DNA of 64,000 nucleotides from Pseudomonadota bacterium (GCA_020161065.1 JAIUPH010000018.1:124001-188000); one strand, 5' to 3'. Positions 9,385-19,271 are shown, counted from the first letter of the stretch. The notes: generated by a model not told the origin, from the sequence alone. Program-made: numbers and translations.

Positions 9385-9784
9385 TGCGTTGTTCGCCGAC
9401 TCGTGCGACGGCCGCCGCGGCAAGGCTGCGGGCGGGCCCTCGCAGCGGCTCAAGATCGAGCCGTTGCGTGGCGCTGCGCGCCACGACCCCTGCGATGCTC
9501 GCGCCTGCGGCCCACCGCGCAACTCGCTCCGTTCACTGCGTTCACTATGCTCGGACAGGCGCGGTGAGTCAGTTCACGAGGCGCGCCTGGCGGCGCGCGG
9601 CCGCAAGCGCTGCGCTTCTCGGGCGTCTCGATACTCGCCGCCGCGAGGGCCCGCCCGCAGCCTTGCAAGTCGCTCGGTGGCGTGCCACTGGCCGAACACC
9701 TCGGTTGGTGTCGCAAAGGGCTGTGCGGGCAACCCGCGAACCATGACCACGGCCGCGCCGCACAGCGAGCGCGAACCCGCGGGG
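9385..9784. repeat. 400-bp non-coding gap holding an inverted-repeat element
   Basis: Between two convergent 3' ends. Perfect 24-bp inverted repeats lie at 9420-9443 and 9643-9666, spanning 247 bp. Inside are a further hairpin (CGTGGCGC-TGC-GCGCCACG near 9465-9485) and the repetitive phrase TTCACTGCGTTCACTATGCT. Several reading frames stay open here only because of base composition and none resembles a protein. The layout resembles a small dispersed repeat or MITE-like element; no transposase or target duplication is visible. Confidence 0.6.
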
Positions 9785-10575
<791 letters not shown>

Positions 10576-10579
<4 letters not shown>

Positions 10580-11079
10580 CGCGGGCGCCCGCCGAAGGCG
10601 ATGTTGAGGATCGCCGCCTCGCGATCGCGGTTGCGCTGCGCCAGGTCGTCGAGCCGGGTGTCGGCAGTGGCTTGCGCAAAGCCGCCGGCGCGCAGCGCGG
10701 CCAGCAGCTCGTCGGCGCTGCGGCCGGCCAGCGGCGCCACGTCCTTGACGGGCGCCGCCATCACGGCACGCAGCGCCAGCATCGGCGGGCTGGCGCCGGG
10801 GCGTGCCGACGGGTTGGGGATGAAGCTGCAGGCCAGCACGACCAGCGCCACCGCGATGATGGCGCGGCCGCCGCGGTTGTCCAGCACGTGGCGTTTGAAG
10901 GCCGTCCAATTGACCGTGGCGTGCAACGCGACGGCGCCCACCATCACCCAGCTCAGCCACTCGTGCGCCACCTTGTTGAAGCCGCTGTCGAGGTGGAAGA
11001 ACATCAGGATGCCGGTGGTGGCCATCAGCGCGAAGGCGCCCATGGTCAGCGGCGTCGCCCAGTCGCGGGAAAGTCTCAT
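10576..11079 (-). CDS. DUF4405/cytochrome b-like membrane protein
   Basis: Small inner-membrane protein of 167 aa. Three hydrophobic segments are visible: WATPLTMGAFALMATTGIL, a second around EWLSWVMVGAVALHATVNW, and IIAVALVVLACSFI. Histidines at the membrane face of each (FFHLDSG, AHEW, ALHATVNW) match the haem-ligating pattern of DUF4405/cytochrome b561-type domains. It is bracketed by ATGA overlaps with the FAD monooxygenase and the SDR, so it is an integral part of the operon. It could pass electrons between the quinone pool and the operon's redox enzymes; that is inference, and haem binding is unproven. Confidence 0.65.
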
Positions 11080-12209
11080 AGCGGTGCCCTCAGCTTCTCT
11101 TGCGCGTCGCGCATGACCTGCGTGTGTTCGTCGAGCGAGCCGCCCTCGCGTTCGATCTGGCCCATGCGGCCCGAGGCGCTGACGACCAGCCGAGCGCGGT
11201 CGTAGTGGCGGCCGGCATAGGCCAGCAGCGCGCCTTCCAGCGAGTGCCGGCGCGCCAGCTCCTCGGCCAGCACGATGGCGCCTTCCACCGCGATGCCGGC
11301 GCCCGAGGCCAGGTGCGGCGTGGTGGCGTGCACCGTATCGCCCAGCAGCACGATGCGGCCACGGTGCCAGGGCCCGGCGATCATGTGGCCGGCGAGTGGG
11401 CGGTACAGCAGCCGCGCCTCGGGCAGCGCGCCGGCGCGCAGCGCGTCGCGGATCTCGCCGACCTGGCCGCCGAACTCGGCCAGCAGCTCGGCCAGCCTGG
11501 CCGGCCACTGCTCGCGGTCGATGAAGTCCATGCCTTCGCGCTTGTCCAGCACGAACAGGTAGCACTCGGTCTCGCTGATCGGGTTGAGGCCGGCCTTGGT
11601 GGTGCGGCCCATGTAGATGGTGCTGTTGCGGCGCCGGCGCGGCACCACGGCGCGCCACGAGCCCTGGCCGGTGAAGGCCGGGCCGGCAAACGCCGGCAGC
11701 ACCAGCTTGCGCACGGCGGAATGCACGCCGTCGGCGCCGATCACCAGGTCGTAGCGGCCGCGGCTGCCGTCGGTGAACTGCACGTCGACGCCGTCGTCGT
11801 CGGGCGTCATCGCGCTGAAGCTGACGCCCAGCCGCACCTCGGCGCCGGCCGCCTGCACCGCGTGGCCCAGGATGTCGGCCAGCACCGGCCGCATGATGCC
11901 GGCGGCGCCGGGCAGGCCTTCGCCGTCGATCGCCGGCAGCACCGGCACGCTGACTTTCACGCTGCCGTCGGCGCCGCAGACGTCGACCGCGTCCCAGTGG
12001 CCGCCGCGGCGCAGCACTTCGTCGACCACGCCGATGGTGCGCAGCGCGCGCAGCGTGGGGCCGCTGATGGTGATGCCGGCGCCGTCGGGCGCCCAGCTCG
12101 GGTTCTGCTCGACCAGCGTCACCGCGACGCCGAGCTTGCGCAGCTGGATGGCGGCGCACATACCGCCGACGCCGCCGCCGACGATCAGCGCGTTCCCGAT
12201 CAAGGCCAT
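11076..12209 (-). CDS. FAD-dependent aromatic monooxygenase
   Basis: Single-component flavin hydroxylase, 377 aa, of the PHBH-like group that uses NAD(P)H and O2. Dinucleotide-binding GGGVGG is at 11-16, the central motif IGADGVHSAVRK and the FAD-ribityl motif VLLGDTVHATTP are intact, and length is typical of 6-hydroxynicotinate 3-monooxygenase and salicylate hydroxylase relatives. The gene starts 22 bp after the hydrolase stop and overlaps the DUF4405 gene by ATGA. It probably hydroxylates a ring, perhaps with loss of a carboxylate, before cleavage by the VOC protein. Confidence 0.85.
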   Translation of the reverse strand: MALIGNALIVGGGVGGMCAAIQLRKLGVAVTLVEQNPSWAPDGAGITISGPTLRALRTIGVVDEVLRRGGHWDAVDVCGADGSVKVSVPVLPAIDGEGLPGAAGIMRPVLADILGHAVQAAGAEVRLGVSFSAMTPDDDGVDVQFTDGSRGRYDLVIGADGVHSAVRKLVLPAFAGPAFTGQGSWRAVVPRRRRNSTIYMGRTTKAGLNPISETECYLFVLDKREGMDFIDREQWPARLAELLAEFGGQVGEIRDALRAGALPEARLLYRPLAGHMIAGPWHRGRIVLLGDTVHATTPHLASGAGIAVEGAIVLAEELARRHSLEGALLAYAGRHYDRARLVVSASGRMGQIEREGGSLDEHTQVMRDAQEKLRAPL

Positions 12210-12231
12210 GCCGGTCTCCTGTGTTCGTTCG

Positions 12232-13395
12232 TTAGTCGACGTGGCCGCCCAGCACCTCGGCCAGCCAGTCGGCGATGGCGTTGCCGGCGTTGGCCGGGTT
12301 GTCGAGCGAGCTGTGCTCGACGCCGCCGGTGCTGTCGTCGAAGATGTACAAGTCCTTGCGCCGCGCGTTGACCAGTTGGGCGTAGGTCTGATGCGCGTAC
12401 TTCAGCGGGATCTGGCGGTCGTTGGCGCCGTGGGTGACGAGGAAGGGCACGCGGATGCGGTCGAGCACGCCGTTCAGGTGCATGGCTTCGGCCTTGGCGA
12501 GGAAGTCGTCCATGCCCTTGGCGCCGAACACCCATTGCACGTGCTGCCAGTAGTGCGGCACCGGGTTCTCGCCTTCGCGCTGCAGCCGCGCGCGCTGCAC
12601 CTCGCGCCAGTCGTGGTTGGCGCCCCAGACGGCGCCGCAGGCGAAGCGCGGCTCGAAGGCCACGGCCCGCGGGCAGTAGTAGCCGCCCAGCGAGACGCCC
12701 AAGGCGCCGATGCGCTGCGGGTCGACTTCGGCGTGCTGCTGCAGCCAGTCGACCACCGGCGTGGCCCAGGCCTCGCTGTCGGGCACCGCGGGCAGGCCGT
12801 GCAGGCGCAGTGCCTCGCCGGTGCCGGGCTGGTCGATGAACAGCGCGGACACGCCGCGGCGCGCGAACATCGTGCCCATCACGCTTTTCTGCAGCATCTC
12901 CTTGGTGGAGTCGAGCCCGTTCATCACCACGACGATGGGCGCGCGCTGCTCGGGCGGCAGGCCTTCGGCGCGCACGTAGAGGCCGGCGAGCGTGGCGCCG
13001 CGGTACGGCAGCTCGACGCGGCGGCAGTTCTCGCGCGCCAGCCGGCGGCTTTGCTCGAACAGCGCCAGCGAGCGCTTGTACAGCGCCAGCCGGTGCTCGA
13101 AGCCGTGCGCCTGCATGCGCTCGGCGATGGCCAGGTACAGCGCCGCGCGGCCGAGCTTTTCGCCGGCCGACAGCTTGTGGCCGCGAGCGAGGTCGATCTC
13201 GGCCAGCGCCACCAACCGGTCGCCGCCGCCCTTCCAGGCTTCGTAGAAGGCCAGCGTGCCCGGGTCGTCGCCGGCGCGCGCCGCTTCCAGCAGCGGCGCG
13301 CACATCGCGTCGACCTCGCCGATGTTGCCGCCGTGGGTCAGCGCAATCATCGTGGACAGGCTCCACACGTAGTTGGTCGGGAAGTACTGGAACAT
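12232..13395 (-). CDS. Alpha/beta hydrolase of the DHPON-hydrolase/Ayg1 type
   Basis: 387-aa hydrolase with an all-helical N-terminal part (about 1-125) in front of an alpha/beta fold, the build of 2,6-dihydroxypseudooxynicotine hydrolase and fungal Ayg1, which cleave C-C bonds next to a ketone. Catalytic triad: Ser235 in GVSLGG, Asp326 in THGANDRQIP and His361 in GVEHSS. The oxyanion region is VVVMNGLDSTKE. The ATG at 13395 lies 3 bases after the Rieske stop codon, so translation is coupled. This enzyme class inside an aromatic operon points to side-chain or polyketide-like C-C cleavage rather than simple ester hydrolysis. Confidence 0.85.
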   Translation of the reverse strand: MFQYFPTNYVWSLSTMIALTHGGNIGEVDAMCAPLLEAARAGDDPGTLAFYEAWKGGGDRLVALAEIDLARGHKLSAGEKLGRAALYLAIAERMQAHGFEHRLALYKRSLALFEQSRRLARENCRRVELPYRGATLAGLYVRAEGLPPEQRAPIVVVMNGLDSTKEMLQKSVMGTMFARRGVSALFIDQPGTGEALRLHGLPAVPDSEAWATPVVDWLQQHAEVDPQRIGALGVSLGGYYCPRAVAFEPRFACGAVWGANHDWREVQRARLQREGENPVPHYWQHVQWVFGAKGMDDFLAKAEAMHLNGVLDRIRVPFLVTHGANDRQIPLKYAHQTYAQLVNARRKDLYIFDDSTGGVEHSSLDNPANAGNAIADWLAEVLGGHVD

Positions 13396-13397
13396 GG

Positions 13398-13748
13398 TCA
13401 GTCGAAGAGGTTGGGCAGCACGGCCGGCACCCACACGTCGCCGTCGCGCAGCGTCACCGGCACCGGCACCAGCCGCTCGCCGGTGCAGGGGCCGGCGAAG
13501 CACAGGCCGCTGCGGATGTCGAAGTGCGCCGAGTGCGCATAACAGACGATGTGCGAGCCATCGGCGGCCAGGAAGCGGTCTTGCCGGTACTCCAGCGGGC
13601 GGTGCTCGTGCGGGCAGTCGTTGAGGTAGGCGAAGACCTCGTCGCGCTGCCGCACCACGCACAACTGGTCGTCGCCGCCGCGGCGCAGCAGCCCGCGCGA
13701 GCCGCCGTCGGGCAGCTCGTCCAGGCGGCACAGGCGCTGCAGGTTCAT
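13398..13748 (-). CDS. Rieske [2Fe-2S] ferredoxin
   Basis: A 116-aa soluble Rieske protein. Cluster ligands are complete: Cys45-Pro-His47 and Cys69-x2-His72 (CYAHSAHFD), followed by PCTGERLVPVPV, the pattern of BphF/CarAc-type ferredoxins. No ring-hydroxylating oxygenase alpha subunit or ferredoxin reductase lies in the operon. It could serve an oxygenase encoded elsewhere, or donate electrons to a flavoprotein of this operon. Spaced 16 bp from the VOC gene and 2 bp from the hydrolase. Confidence 0.9.
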   Translation of the reverse strand: MNLQRLCRLDELPDGGSRGLLRRGGDDQLCVVRQRDEVFAYLNDCPHEHRPLEYRQDRFLAADGSHIVCYAHSAHFDIRSGLCFAGPCTGERLVPVPVTLRDGDVWVPAVLPNLFD

Positions 13749-13764
13749 CGCGGCCGTCGAACGC

Positions 13765-14697
13765 TCATTCGCCCGGCGCCCACTTCGGCGCGGCGGTGAA
13801 CAGGAAGATCTGCGAGTTGTCCTTGCCCGGCGGGCAGGTGCGCGGCACCCAGGCGTCGTCGTGCAGGTCCATGTCGGCGTCGATCTCCATCACTGCGCCG
13901 AACGGGCTGTTGAAGTACCAGAAGTAGTTGCTGCCCAGGATGTGGCGTCCCGGACCCCAGAAGCTCTTGTAGCCCTTGTCGACGAAGGCCCAGCCGTGCT
14001 GCAGCACTTCCGACGCCGAGCCGAGGTGGAAGGTGAAGTGGTTGCAGCCCACCATGTGCTCGTTGAAGCGCTGGATCATGAAGAGCGTGTGGTGGTCCGC
14101 CGTGCCGGCCGGCCGCATGAAGGGGCCCAGGTTCTCGAAGCGGTCGGTGACGACGAAGCCCAGGCGCGCGTAGAAGGCCTCGGCCTTGGCGACGTCGGGC
14201 ACGAACTGCACCAGGTGGCTCAGCGTGCGCGGCTTGATCACCTCGTCGGGGTTGGCCGCGCAGTCGTTCGGCGCGCGGCCCGGCGGCTGGCCCGGCACGT
14301 TGAAGCCGAGGTGGCGCGCGGTGTAGGGGTGGCGCACGGTGAGCTGGAAGCCGATGGCGAAGCCGCCGTCGTCGATGGTGTGCAGGCTGCCGTCGGCGTC
14401 GACGCGCACCTCGCGGTCGCGGCCCAGCTCGGCGCGGATGGCCGCCAGCGTCGCCGCATCGGCCACGCCGTACACCGTGTCGCGCAGGCAAGGGCTGTGG
14501 GCGCCGGGCGGCAGCGGCGGCAGGCCGGGGTCGTCGTCGCGGCGGATGACGATGCCGGTGCCGTCCAGCGCCGTGAAGTGGCCGCCGGTGGCGGCGTCGA
14601 AGCCTTGCTCGTCGAGGCCGTAGTCCAGCAGGTACTGGCGCGCGGCGGCGAGGTCGTCGACGCCGAAGACGAGGTGGTCGGGTCCGAGGATGTTCAT
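13765..14697 (-). CDS. Two-domain VOC protein, extradiol (catechol 2,3-) dioxygenase-like
   Basis: 310 aa, two glyoxalase-fold modules (1-125 and 158-285). The catalytic half keeps the extradiol metal triad: His161 (LSHLVQF), His220 (CNHFTFHLG) and Glu271 (AVMEIDAD). A further His at 203 or 249 region (TADHHTLF; GRHILG) matches second-shell positions. Expected to open a catechol-like ring next to a hydroxyl using Fe(II) and O2. The start overlaps the DenD-like stop (ATGA). This is the only ring-cleavage candidate in the operon. Confidence 0.85.
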   Translation of the reverse strand: MNILGPDHLVFGVDDLAAARQYLLDYGLDEQGFDAATGGHFTALDGTGIVIRRDDDPGLPPLPPGAHSPCLRDTVYGVADAATLAAIRAELGRDREVRVDADGSLHTIDDGGFAIGFQLTVRHPYTARHLGFNVPGQPPGRAPNDCAANPDEVIKPRTLSHLVQFVPDVAKAEAFYARLGFVVTDRFENLGPFMRPAGTADHHTLFMIQRFNEHMVGCNHFTFHLGSASEVLQHGWAFVDKGYKSFWGPGRHILGSNYFWYFNSPFGAVMEIDADMDLHDDAWVPRTCPPGKDNSQIFLFTAAPKWAPGE

Positions 14698-15638
14698 GCG
14701 GTGGCGCGGCGGATGAGGGTTTCGATGTCGCCGTCGTGGCGCAGGCCGAGGCGTTCGGCCTCCGGCGTGGCCAGCGGCGGGTAGGCGGCGAACAGCCGCT
14801 CGACGAAGGGGTCGGGCGCGTAGCGCACCAGCGCTTTGCGGTCGGCGCCGTGGCGGGCGGCCAGCGCTTCGACCAGCTCGCCGACGCTGAAGCGCAGCAC
14901 CGGCATCTGGTAGCTGCGGCGCGGGTTCAGGCGCACCGGGTCGACGGTGGCTGCATGTAGCAGGTTATCGACGCAGGCGCCGACCGAGATCCACCAGGCC
15001 ACGCCGTCGGCACTGACGGGCACGGTGATGGGCTCGCCGGCGGCCAGCTTCCAGAACAGCTGGCTCATGAAGGCGCTCATCATGCCGGCGCCGTCGCCCG
15101 GCCGCGCCACCACGCCGGGCAGGCGCAGCGAGCAGCCCTGCACCCAGCCCTTGCGCGTGGCGTCGGCGACGAGGTACTCGCCGGCCAGCTTGTGCGCGCC
15201 ATAGCTGAGGCCCGGGTTGGGCAGCGTCGCTTCGTCGACGCGCGGCGGCAGGTGTTCGCCGTAGACCGCGATGGTGCTGGCGAAGACGAAGCGCGGCGCC
15301 GGCGCCCCGCAGCCGCGCAGGTCTTCCAGCAGCCCCAGCGTCGCGTCGAGGTTGATGCGGCGGCCCAGCTCGTAGTCTTTCTCGGCCGCGCCGCCGGGAA
15401 TGCTGGCGAGGTGGAACACGGCGTCCACCGGGTCGCGATAGGCCCGCGCGCGCAAGCCGGGGTCGGCGATGCTGCCGGCCAGCGCCTGCACGCGCGCATC
15501 GGCCGGCGGCGCGGCAAAGCCGATGTCGAGCAGCGTCAGCTTGCCGATCGGCTGGCCGCCCAGGCCATCGGCCAGCAGGCGCTGCACCAGTTGGCGGCCG
15601 ACGAAGCCTTCGCTGCCGGTGACGACGACGTGCGTCAT
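14694..15638 (-). CDS. NAD-dependent epimerase/dehydratase family, DenD-like dehydrogenase
   Basis: Extended SDR, 314 aa. Rossmann motif GSEGFVG at 8-14; active-site Thr122 with Tyr146 and Lys150 (YGAHK). The segments FHLASIPGGAAEKDYELGRR and TIAVYG resemble D-erythronate dehydrogenase DenD, which oxidises a C2 hydroxyl of an acid sugar. Overlaps both neighbours by 4 bp. In this operon it more likely oxidises a hydroxy acid freed from the aromatic substrate; that is inference. The exact substrate is unknown. Confidence 0.8.
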   Translation of the reverse strand: MTHVVVTGSEGFVGRQLVQRLLADGLGGQPIGKLTLLDIGFAAPPADARVQALAGSIADPGLRARAYRDPVDAVFHLASIPGGAAEKDYELGRRINLDATLGLLEDLRGCGAPAPRFVFASTIAVYGEHLPPRVDEATLPNPGLSYGAHKLAGEYLVADATRKGWVQGCSLRLPGVVARPGDGAGMMSAFMSQLFWKLAAGEPITVPVSADGVAWWISVGACVDNLLHAATVDPVRLNPRRSYQMPVLRFSVGELVEALAARHGADRKALVRYAPDPFVERLFAAYPPLATPEAERLGLRHDGDIETLIRRATA

Positions 15639-17500
15639 CGGCCGCCCCCCTTGCGAAACGGCAGCGTCGCCAGGAAGGCCAGCCGCGTCCAGCCCAGCAG
15701 CTTGAGGCCGGCGCGCGCCGAGCTGGCGTCCAGCCGCGCTGCCATCGGCATCGTGCCGAAGCTCTTGCCCTTGATCACCAGTTCGTCGCCGACGCGCTCG
15801 ATCGCTTCCACGTGCATCAACTCTTCGTCGGCCGGGCCGCGCAGCACCATGCCTGGCGCCGCGCTCGCGGCCGGCGCCGCCGGGGCGACGTTGGGGTTGG
15901 CGCCGTCGTGGCGCACGCCGACGGCGACGCTGCCGAAGTCCATGCCCAGCGCCTCGAACATCTTGATCGCGGTGGCGCGGCCGGCGCCGTAGACGCCGCC
16001 GCCCGGGTGCTGGAACGGGCCCGCGAGGAACAATCGCTCGACGCCGGGCACCGTGAACTGGCCCAGCTCGGCCGTCGGCCGCGCGCCGGCGCTCTGGTGG
16101 AAGTACGGCGCCACGCCGTGCAGGTCGCCGCGCACCATGCTGTTGGGGCTGGAGCGCTCGATGTCGACCGGGCTCACGATGCTGCGCGCGACGATGTTGT
16201 CGGCCGTCAGGTTGCTGACGAAGCGGCGGTAGTGGGCGAGCGAGAGGTCGCCGATTTCTTCCTTGAACTCGTCCCAGTGCTTGCCGGCCCAGCGCGGGTC
16301 GGTCACCTGGTAGGGCGCGAATGTGATGCCGTGGAACATGCCCGCGCCGGCGGGCACGCGGCTCTTGTCGCCGATGCTTTCGTCGCCGCCGGCGCACAGC
16401 CGGCGCGCCGTGACCAGGCCGCGCTTCAGGTCGTCGAAGTCGGCGATCATGTCGTCGAGCCGGTCGGTCGCCATGAACTCCAGCATCGTGGCATAACCCA
16501 CTTCTTCGCCGGCGTAGTAGCGGCAGGGCTGCTTCAGGTCGTAGTGGCTGACCATGATGGAAAACGGCGCCAGCTGCGTGCGCTCGGCCTTCTTCAGCAC
16601 GGGCTCGGGCACGCCTTGCACGAACTTGCGCACCACGTGCGGGTGGATGGCGCCGATCACGCCATCGCGCGCGGCGATGGTCTCGCCGTCGGTCAGGCGC
16701 ACGCCGCTGGCGCGGCCGCCGCTGGTGGTGATCTGCGCCACCTCGGCGTTGCAGCGCACTTCGCCGCCATGGCTTTCGATGCAGCGCACCAGCGCCTCGG
16801 TCAGCTTGCCGCTGCCGCCCACCGGCTGGCTGACGCCGTAGGTGTGGATGATGCCGGGCATCAGCAGCACGCCCATGCCGGTGCCCAGCTCGTTGGGGTG
16901 CTGCAGGTTCTCGCTGACCAGGCGCAGCAGGTGGATCTTGATCTTGTCCGATTCGTAGAGGTCGTTGACGAGGCTCAGGCAATCGCGCGTCATGTACTCC
17001 AGCATCAGCCGGCCTTCGTCGCTGCGGTCGAGCATGGCCACCAGCTCGCCCAGCGGCGGCGGCGGCGCGTAGAGGCCGGGCATGAAGACCTTCAGCACCT
17101 CGGCGCTCATCGCGACGAAGCGGCGATAGGTCTCGGCGTCCTTGGCGCTGACCTTGGCGAACCCCTCGCAGGTCTTGTCGACGTCCTTGTAGGTGAACAG
17201 CACCGACTGGTCGGGGAAGATCGTCGCGTGCGGCACCGGCGAGTAGTGGTAGTCCAGCCCGTGCTTGGACAGCAGCCCCAGCTCGTCCTGCCGGATCATC
17301 GGGTTGCCCTGGATCATGATGTGCACGCTGGAGTGCTCGTCATGCCAGTAGCCCGGGGTGTTGAGCTGGCGCGTGCTGACGCCGCCGCCCGGCCAGGCCT
17401 TGCGTTCCAGCACCAGCACCTTCTTGCCGGCCTTGGCCAGGTAGGCGGCGGCGACCAGGCCGTTGTGGCCGGCGCCCATCGCGACGATGTCGTAGGTCAT
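15635..17500 (-). CDS. Phytoene-dehydrogenase-like FAD oxidoreductase (CrtI/COG1233 type)
   Basis: Large FAD flavoprotein, 621 aa. An N-terminal dinucleotide fold (VAMGAGHNGLVAAAYLAKAG, then LERKAWPGGG) and the C-terminal FAD-closing motif (LFLAGPFQHPGGGVYGAGR) identify the CrtI/RetSat/amine-oxidase group. A C-terminal tail of about 90 residues (after 530), Ala/Pro-rich then basic, extends beyond the usual fold. Overlaps the FAH gene and the DenD-like gene by ATGA. Such proteins desaturate or oxidise hydrophobic substrates; with an alicyclic or reduced-ring substrate this enzyme could aromatise it. Confidence 0.82.
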   Translation of the reverse strand: MTYDIVAMGAGHNGLVAAAYLAKAGKKVLVLERKAWPGGGVSTRQLNTPGYWHDEHSSVHIMIQGNPMIRQDELGLLSKHGLDYHYSPVPHATIFPDQSVLFTYKDVDKTCEGFAKVSAKDAETYRRFVAMSAEVLKVFMPGLYAPPPPLGELVAMLDRSDEGRLMLEYMTRDCLSLVNDLYESDKIKIHLLRLVSENLQHPNELGTGMGVLLMPGIIHTYGVSQPVGGSGKLTEALVRCIESHGGEVRCNAEVAQITTSGGRASGVRLTDGETIAARDGVIGAIHPHVVRKFVQGVPEPVLKKAERTQLAPFSIMVSHYDLKQPCRYYAGEEVGYATMLEFMATDRLDDMIADFDDLKRGLVTARRLCAGGDESIGDKSRVPAGAGMFHGITFAPYQVTDPRWAGKHWDEFKEEIGDLSLAHYRRFVSNLTADNIVARSIVSPVDIERSSPNSMVRGDLHGVAPYFHQSAGARPTAELGQFTVPGVERLFLAGPFQHPGGGVYGAGRATAIKMFEALGMDFGSVAVGVRHDGANPNVAPAAPAASAAPGMVLRGPADEELMHVEAIERVGDELVIKGKSFGTMPMAARLDASSARAGLKLLGWTRLAFLATLPFRKGGGR

Positions 17501-18477
17501 GCGAACGGCACGAAGCGGTGGTCCACGGCGCCGAAGATGCTCTGCCCGTCGGCGCCGAAGACCTCGAAGCGCAGGCGGTCGCCGATCTTCAGGAACGGCG
17601 TCGTCGAGTCGCCGTGCTCGATCTTCTCCAGCGCGCGCTTCTCGGCCAGGCAGGCCGAGCCCACAGTGCGCGCGGCGCGGTTGGACACCGTGCCGCTGCC
17701 CAGGATGGTGCCGGCGCGCAGGTTGCGGCTCTTGCCCAGGTGCGCGAGCAGTTCGCCCCAGGACCAGTCCATCTCGCGCCCGTTGGGGTGGCCGAAGGCA
17801 TGGCCGTTGCGGCTGACCTGCAGGTCGAGGTGGATGCGGCCGTCGTCGCCCCACGCGGCGCCCAGTTCGTCGGGCGTCACCGCCACCGGCGCGAACGCCG
17901 TCGCCGGCTTGGCGTTGATGAAGCCGAAGCCCATCTGCAGCTCGCGGAACAGGTGGGCGCGCAGGCTGACGTCGTTGAGGATGGTCACCAGCCGGATCTT
18001 CGCGGCGCAGGCCGCCGGCGTAGCGGCCATCGGCGTGTCGTCGACGATGACCGCGAACTCGCCTTCGAAGTCGCCATTGTCGGCCTCGATCAGCGGGTAG
18101 TCGTCGGTCGGGCCGCAGAAGTCGTCGCTCTGGCGCTGCACCAGCACCGGGATGCCCGGCGTCTTCTTGACGTCGAGGTCGTAGGCCTGCTCCATGATGT
18201 TGCCGTGGTTCAGGAAGGCCGAGGCGTCGACGAACTGGTGCGTGCGCGGCAGCGGCGCGGCGCACTGCGCGGGGTCGAAGGCGAAGGCCTGCGGCACGCG
18301 GCCTTCGTTGAGCTGCGCGTACAGCGCCTGCAGCGCCGGGGCGCGGGCGTCCCAGTCCTCGATCAGCTGCTGCATCGTCGCGGCCAGCGGCGCCGCGTCG
18401 ACGGCGCGGCGCAGGTCGCGCGAGACCAGCACCAGGCGGCCGTCGCGGCTGCCGTTCTTCAGGGTGGCGAGTTTCAT
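17497..18477 (-). CDS. Fumarylacetoacetate hydrolase-family protein
   Basis: 326-aa C-C bond hydrolase/decarboxylase family member. Metal-binding acids are visible in DFEGEFAVIVDD (Glu-x-Glu) and VTILNDVSLR, with the family's RNLRAGTILGSGTVSNR loop. Typical of enzymes acting on acylpyruvates or 2-hydroxy-dienoates after ring cleavage. Begins 25 bp downstream of the SDR gene stop; its stop overlaps the CrtI-like start. Consistent with a step just after the VOC dioxygenase. Confidence 0.87.
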   Translation of the reverse strand: MKLATLKNGSRDGRLVLVSRDLRRAVDAAPLAATMQQLIEDWDARAPALQALYAQLNEGRVPQAFAFDPAQCAAPLPRTHQFVDASAFLNHGNIMEQAYDLDVKKTPGIPVLVQRQSDDFCGPTDDYPLIEADNGDFEGEFAVIVDDTPMAATPAACAAKIRLVTILNDVSLRAHLFRELQMGFGFINAKPATAFAPVAVTPDELGAAWGDDGRIHLDLQVSRNGHAFGHPNGREMDWSWGELLAHLGKSRNLRAGTILGSGTVSNRAARTVGSACLAEKRALEKIEHGDSTTPFLKIGDRLRFEVFGADGQSIFGAVDHRFVPFA

Positions 18478-18502
18478 CGCGGGGGTCTCCTCGGGTAACG
18501 GG

Positions 18503-19270
18503 TCATGCCAACGGCCGGCCGCCGTCGACCGGGATCACCGCGCCGGTGCTGAAGCTCAACAGCGTGGCCGCGGCGACGACGGCGGCGGCCACCTCGTCGG
18601 GCAGCGCCAGGCGCTGCAGCGGCGTGCGCGCCGCTTGCTCGTCGCGCCAGGCGCGGTCCATGCGCTTGACGAAGTCGGTGTCGGACAGGCCGGGCGCGAC
18701 GCTCAGCACCCGCACCGCCGGCGCCAGCGCGCGCGCCAGCGACTTGGTGAGGTTGTCCACCGCCGCCTTCGACGCGCAGTAGGCGACGTTGCTGCCCATC
18801 GCGGTGACGGCGGCGATCGACGACAGGTTGACGACGAGGCCGCTGCCGCCGCCTGCGCGCGGCGCCGCCAGCAGCGGCTTGAAGGCGCGCACCGCGGCGA
18901 TGATGCCGCGCACGTTGGTGGCCAGGATCTCGTCGATCAGCGCGTCGTCCAGCGCGTCGAGGTCGGCGTGCGGCACGAAGCGCGTGGTGCCGGCGCCGTT
19001 GACCAGGATGTCGCAGCGCCCCCAGCGGCGGCCCACCTCGGCGGCCAGCGCGGCCAGCGCCGCCGAATCGGTGACCGGGCAGTGCAGCGCGGCGTGCGGC
19101 AGCGCGGCGGCCGGCAGCCGCGCGGCCAGCGCATGGGCCTGCGCTTCCGACCGGTGGTAGCCCACCACCACCGCGCAGCCGGCGCGCGCCAGGCCCAGGC
19201 AGATGGCTTCGCCCAGGCCGCCGGCGCCGCCGCTGACGACGGCCAGCCGGCCGCTCAGATCCAGCGTCAT
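18503..19270 (-). CDS. Short-chain dehydrogenase/reductase
   Basis: 255-aa NAD(P)-dependent oxidoreductase. Cofactor motif SGGAGGLG at 13-20, NGAG at 91-94, catalytic Ser150/151, Tyr164 and Lys168 (YCASK), C-terminal GAVIPVDGG. It starts only one base after the HisD-like stop codon. A second SDR lies at the far end of the same operon; they are not close copies, so two different hydroxyl groups may be oxidised. Confidence 0.9.
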   Translation of the reverse strand: MTLDLSGRLAVVSGGAGGLGEAICLGLARAGCAVVVGYHRSEAQAHALAARLPAAALPHAALHCPVTDSAALAALAAEVGRRWGRCDILVNGAGTTRFVPHADLDALDDALIDEILATNVRGIIAAVRAFKPLLAAPRAGGGSGLVVNLSSIAAVTAMGSNVAYCASKAAVDNLTKSLARALAPAVRVLSVAPGLSDTDFVKRMDRAWRDEQAARTPLQRLALPDEVAAAVVAAATLLSFSTGAVIPVDGGRPLA

Positions 19271-19271
19271 G

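Noticed and set aside
9708-9735. GCGGG-TTG-CCCGC hairpin downstream of the SDR operon as a terminator
   Set aside because: Stem of only five pairs and no U-tract on either strand.
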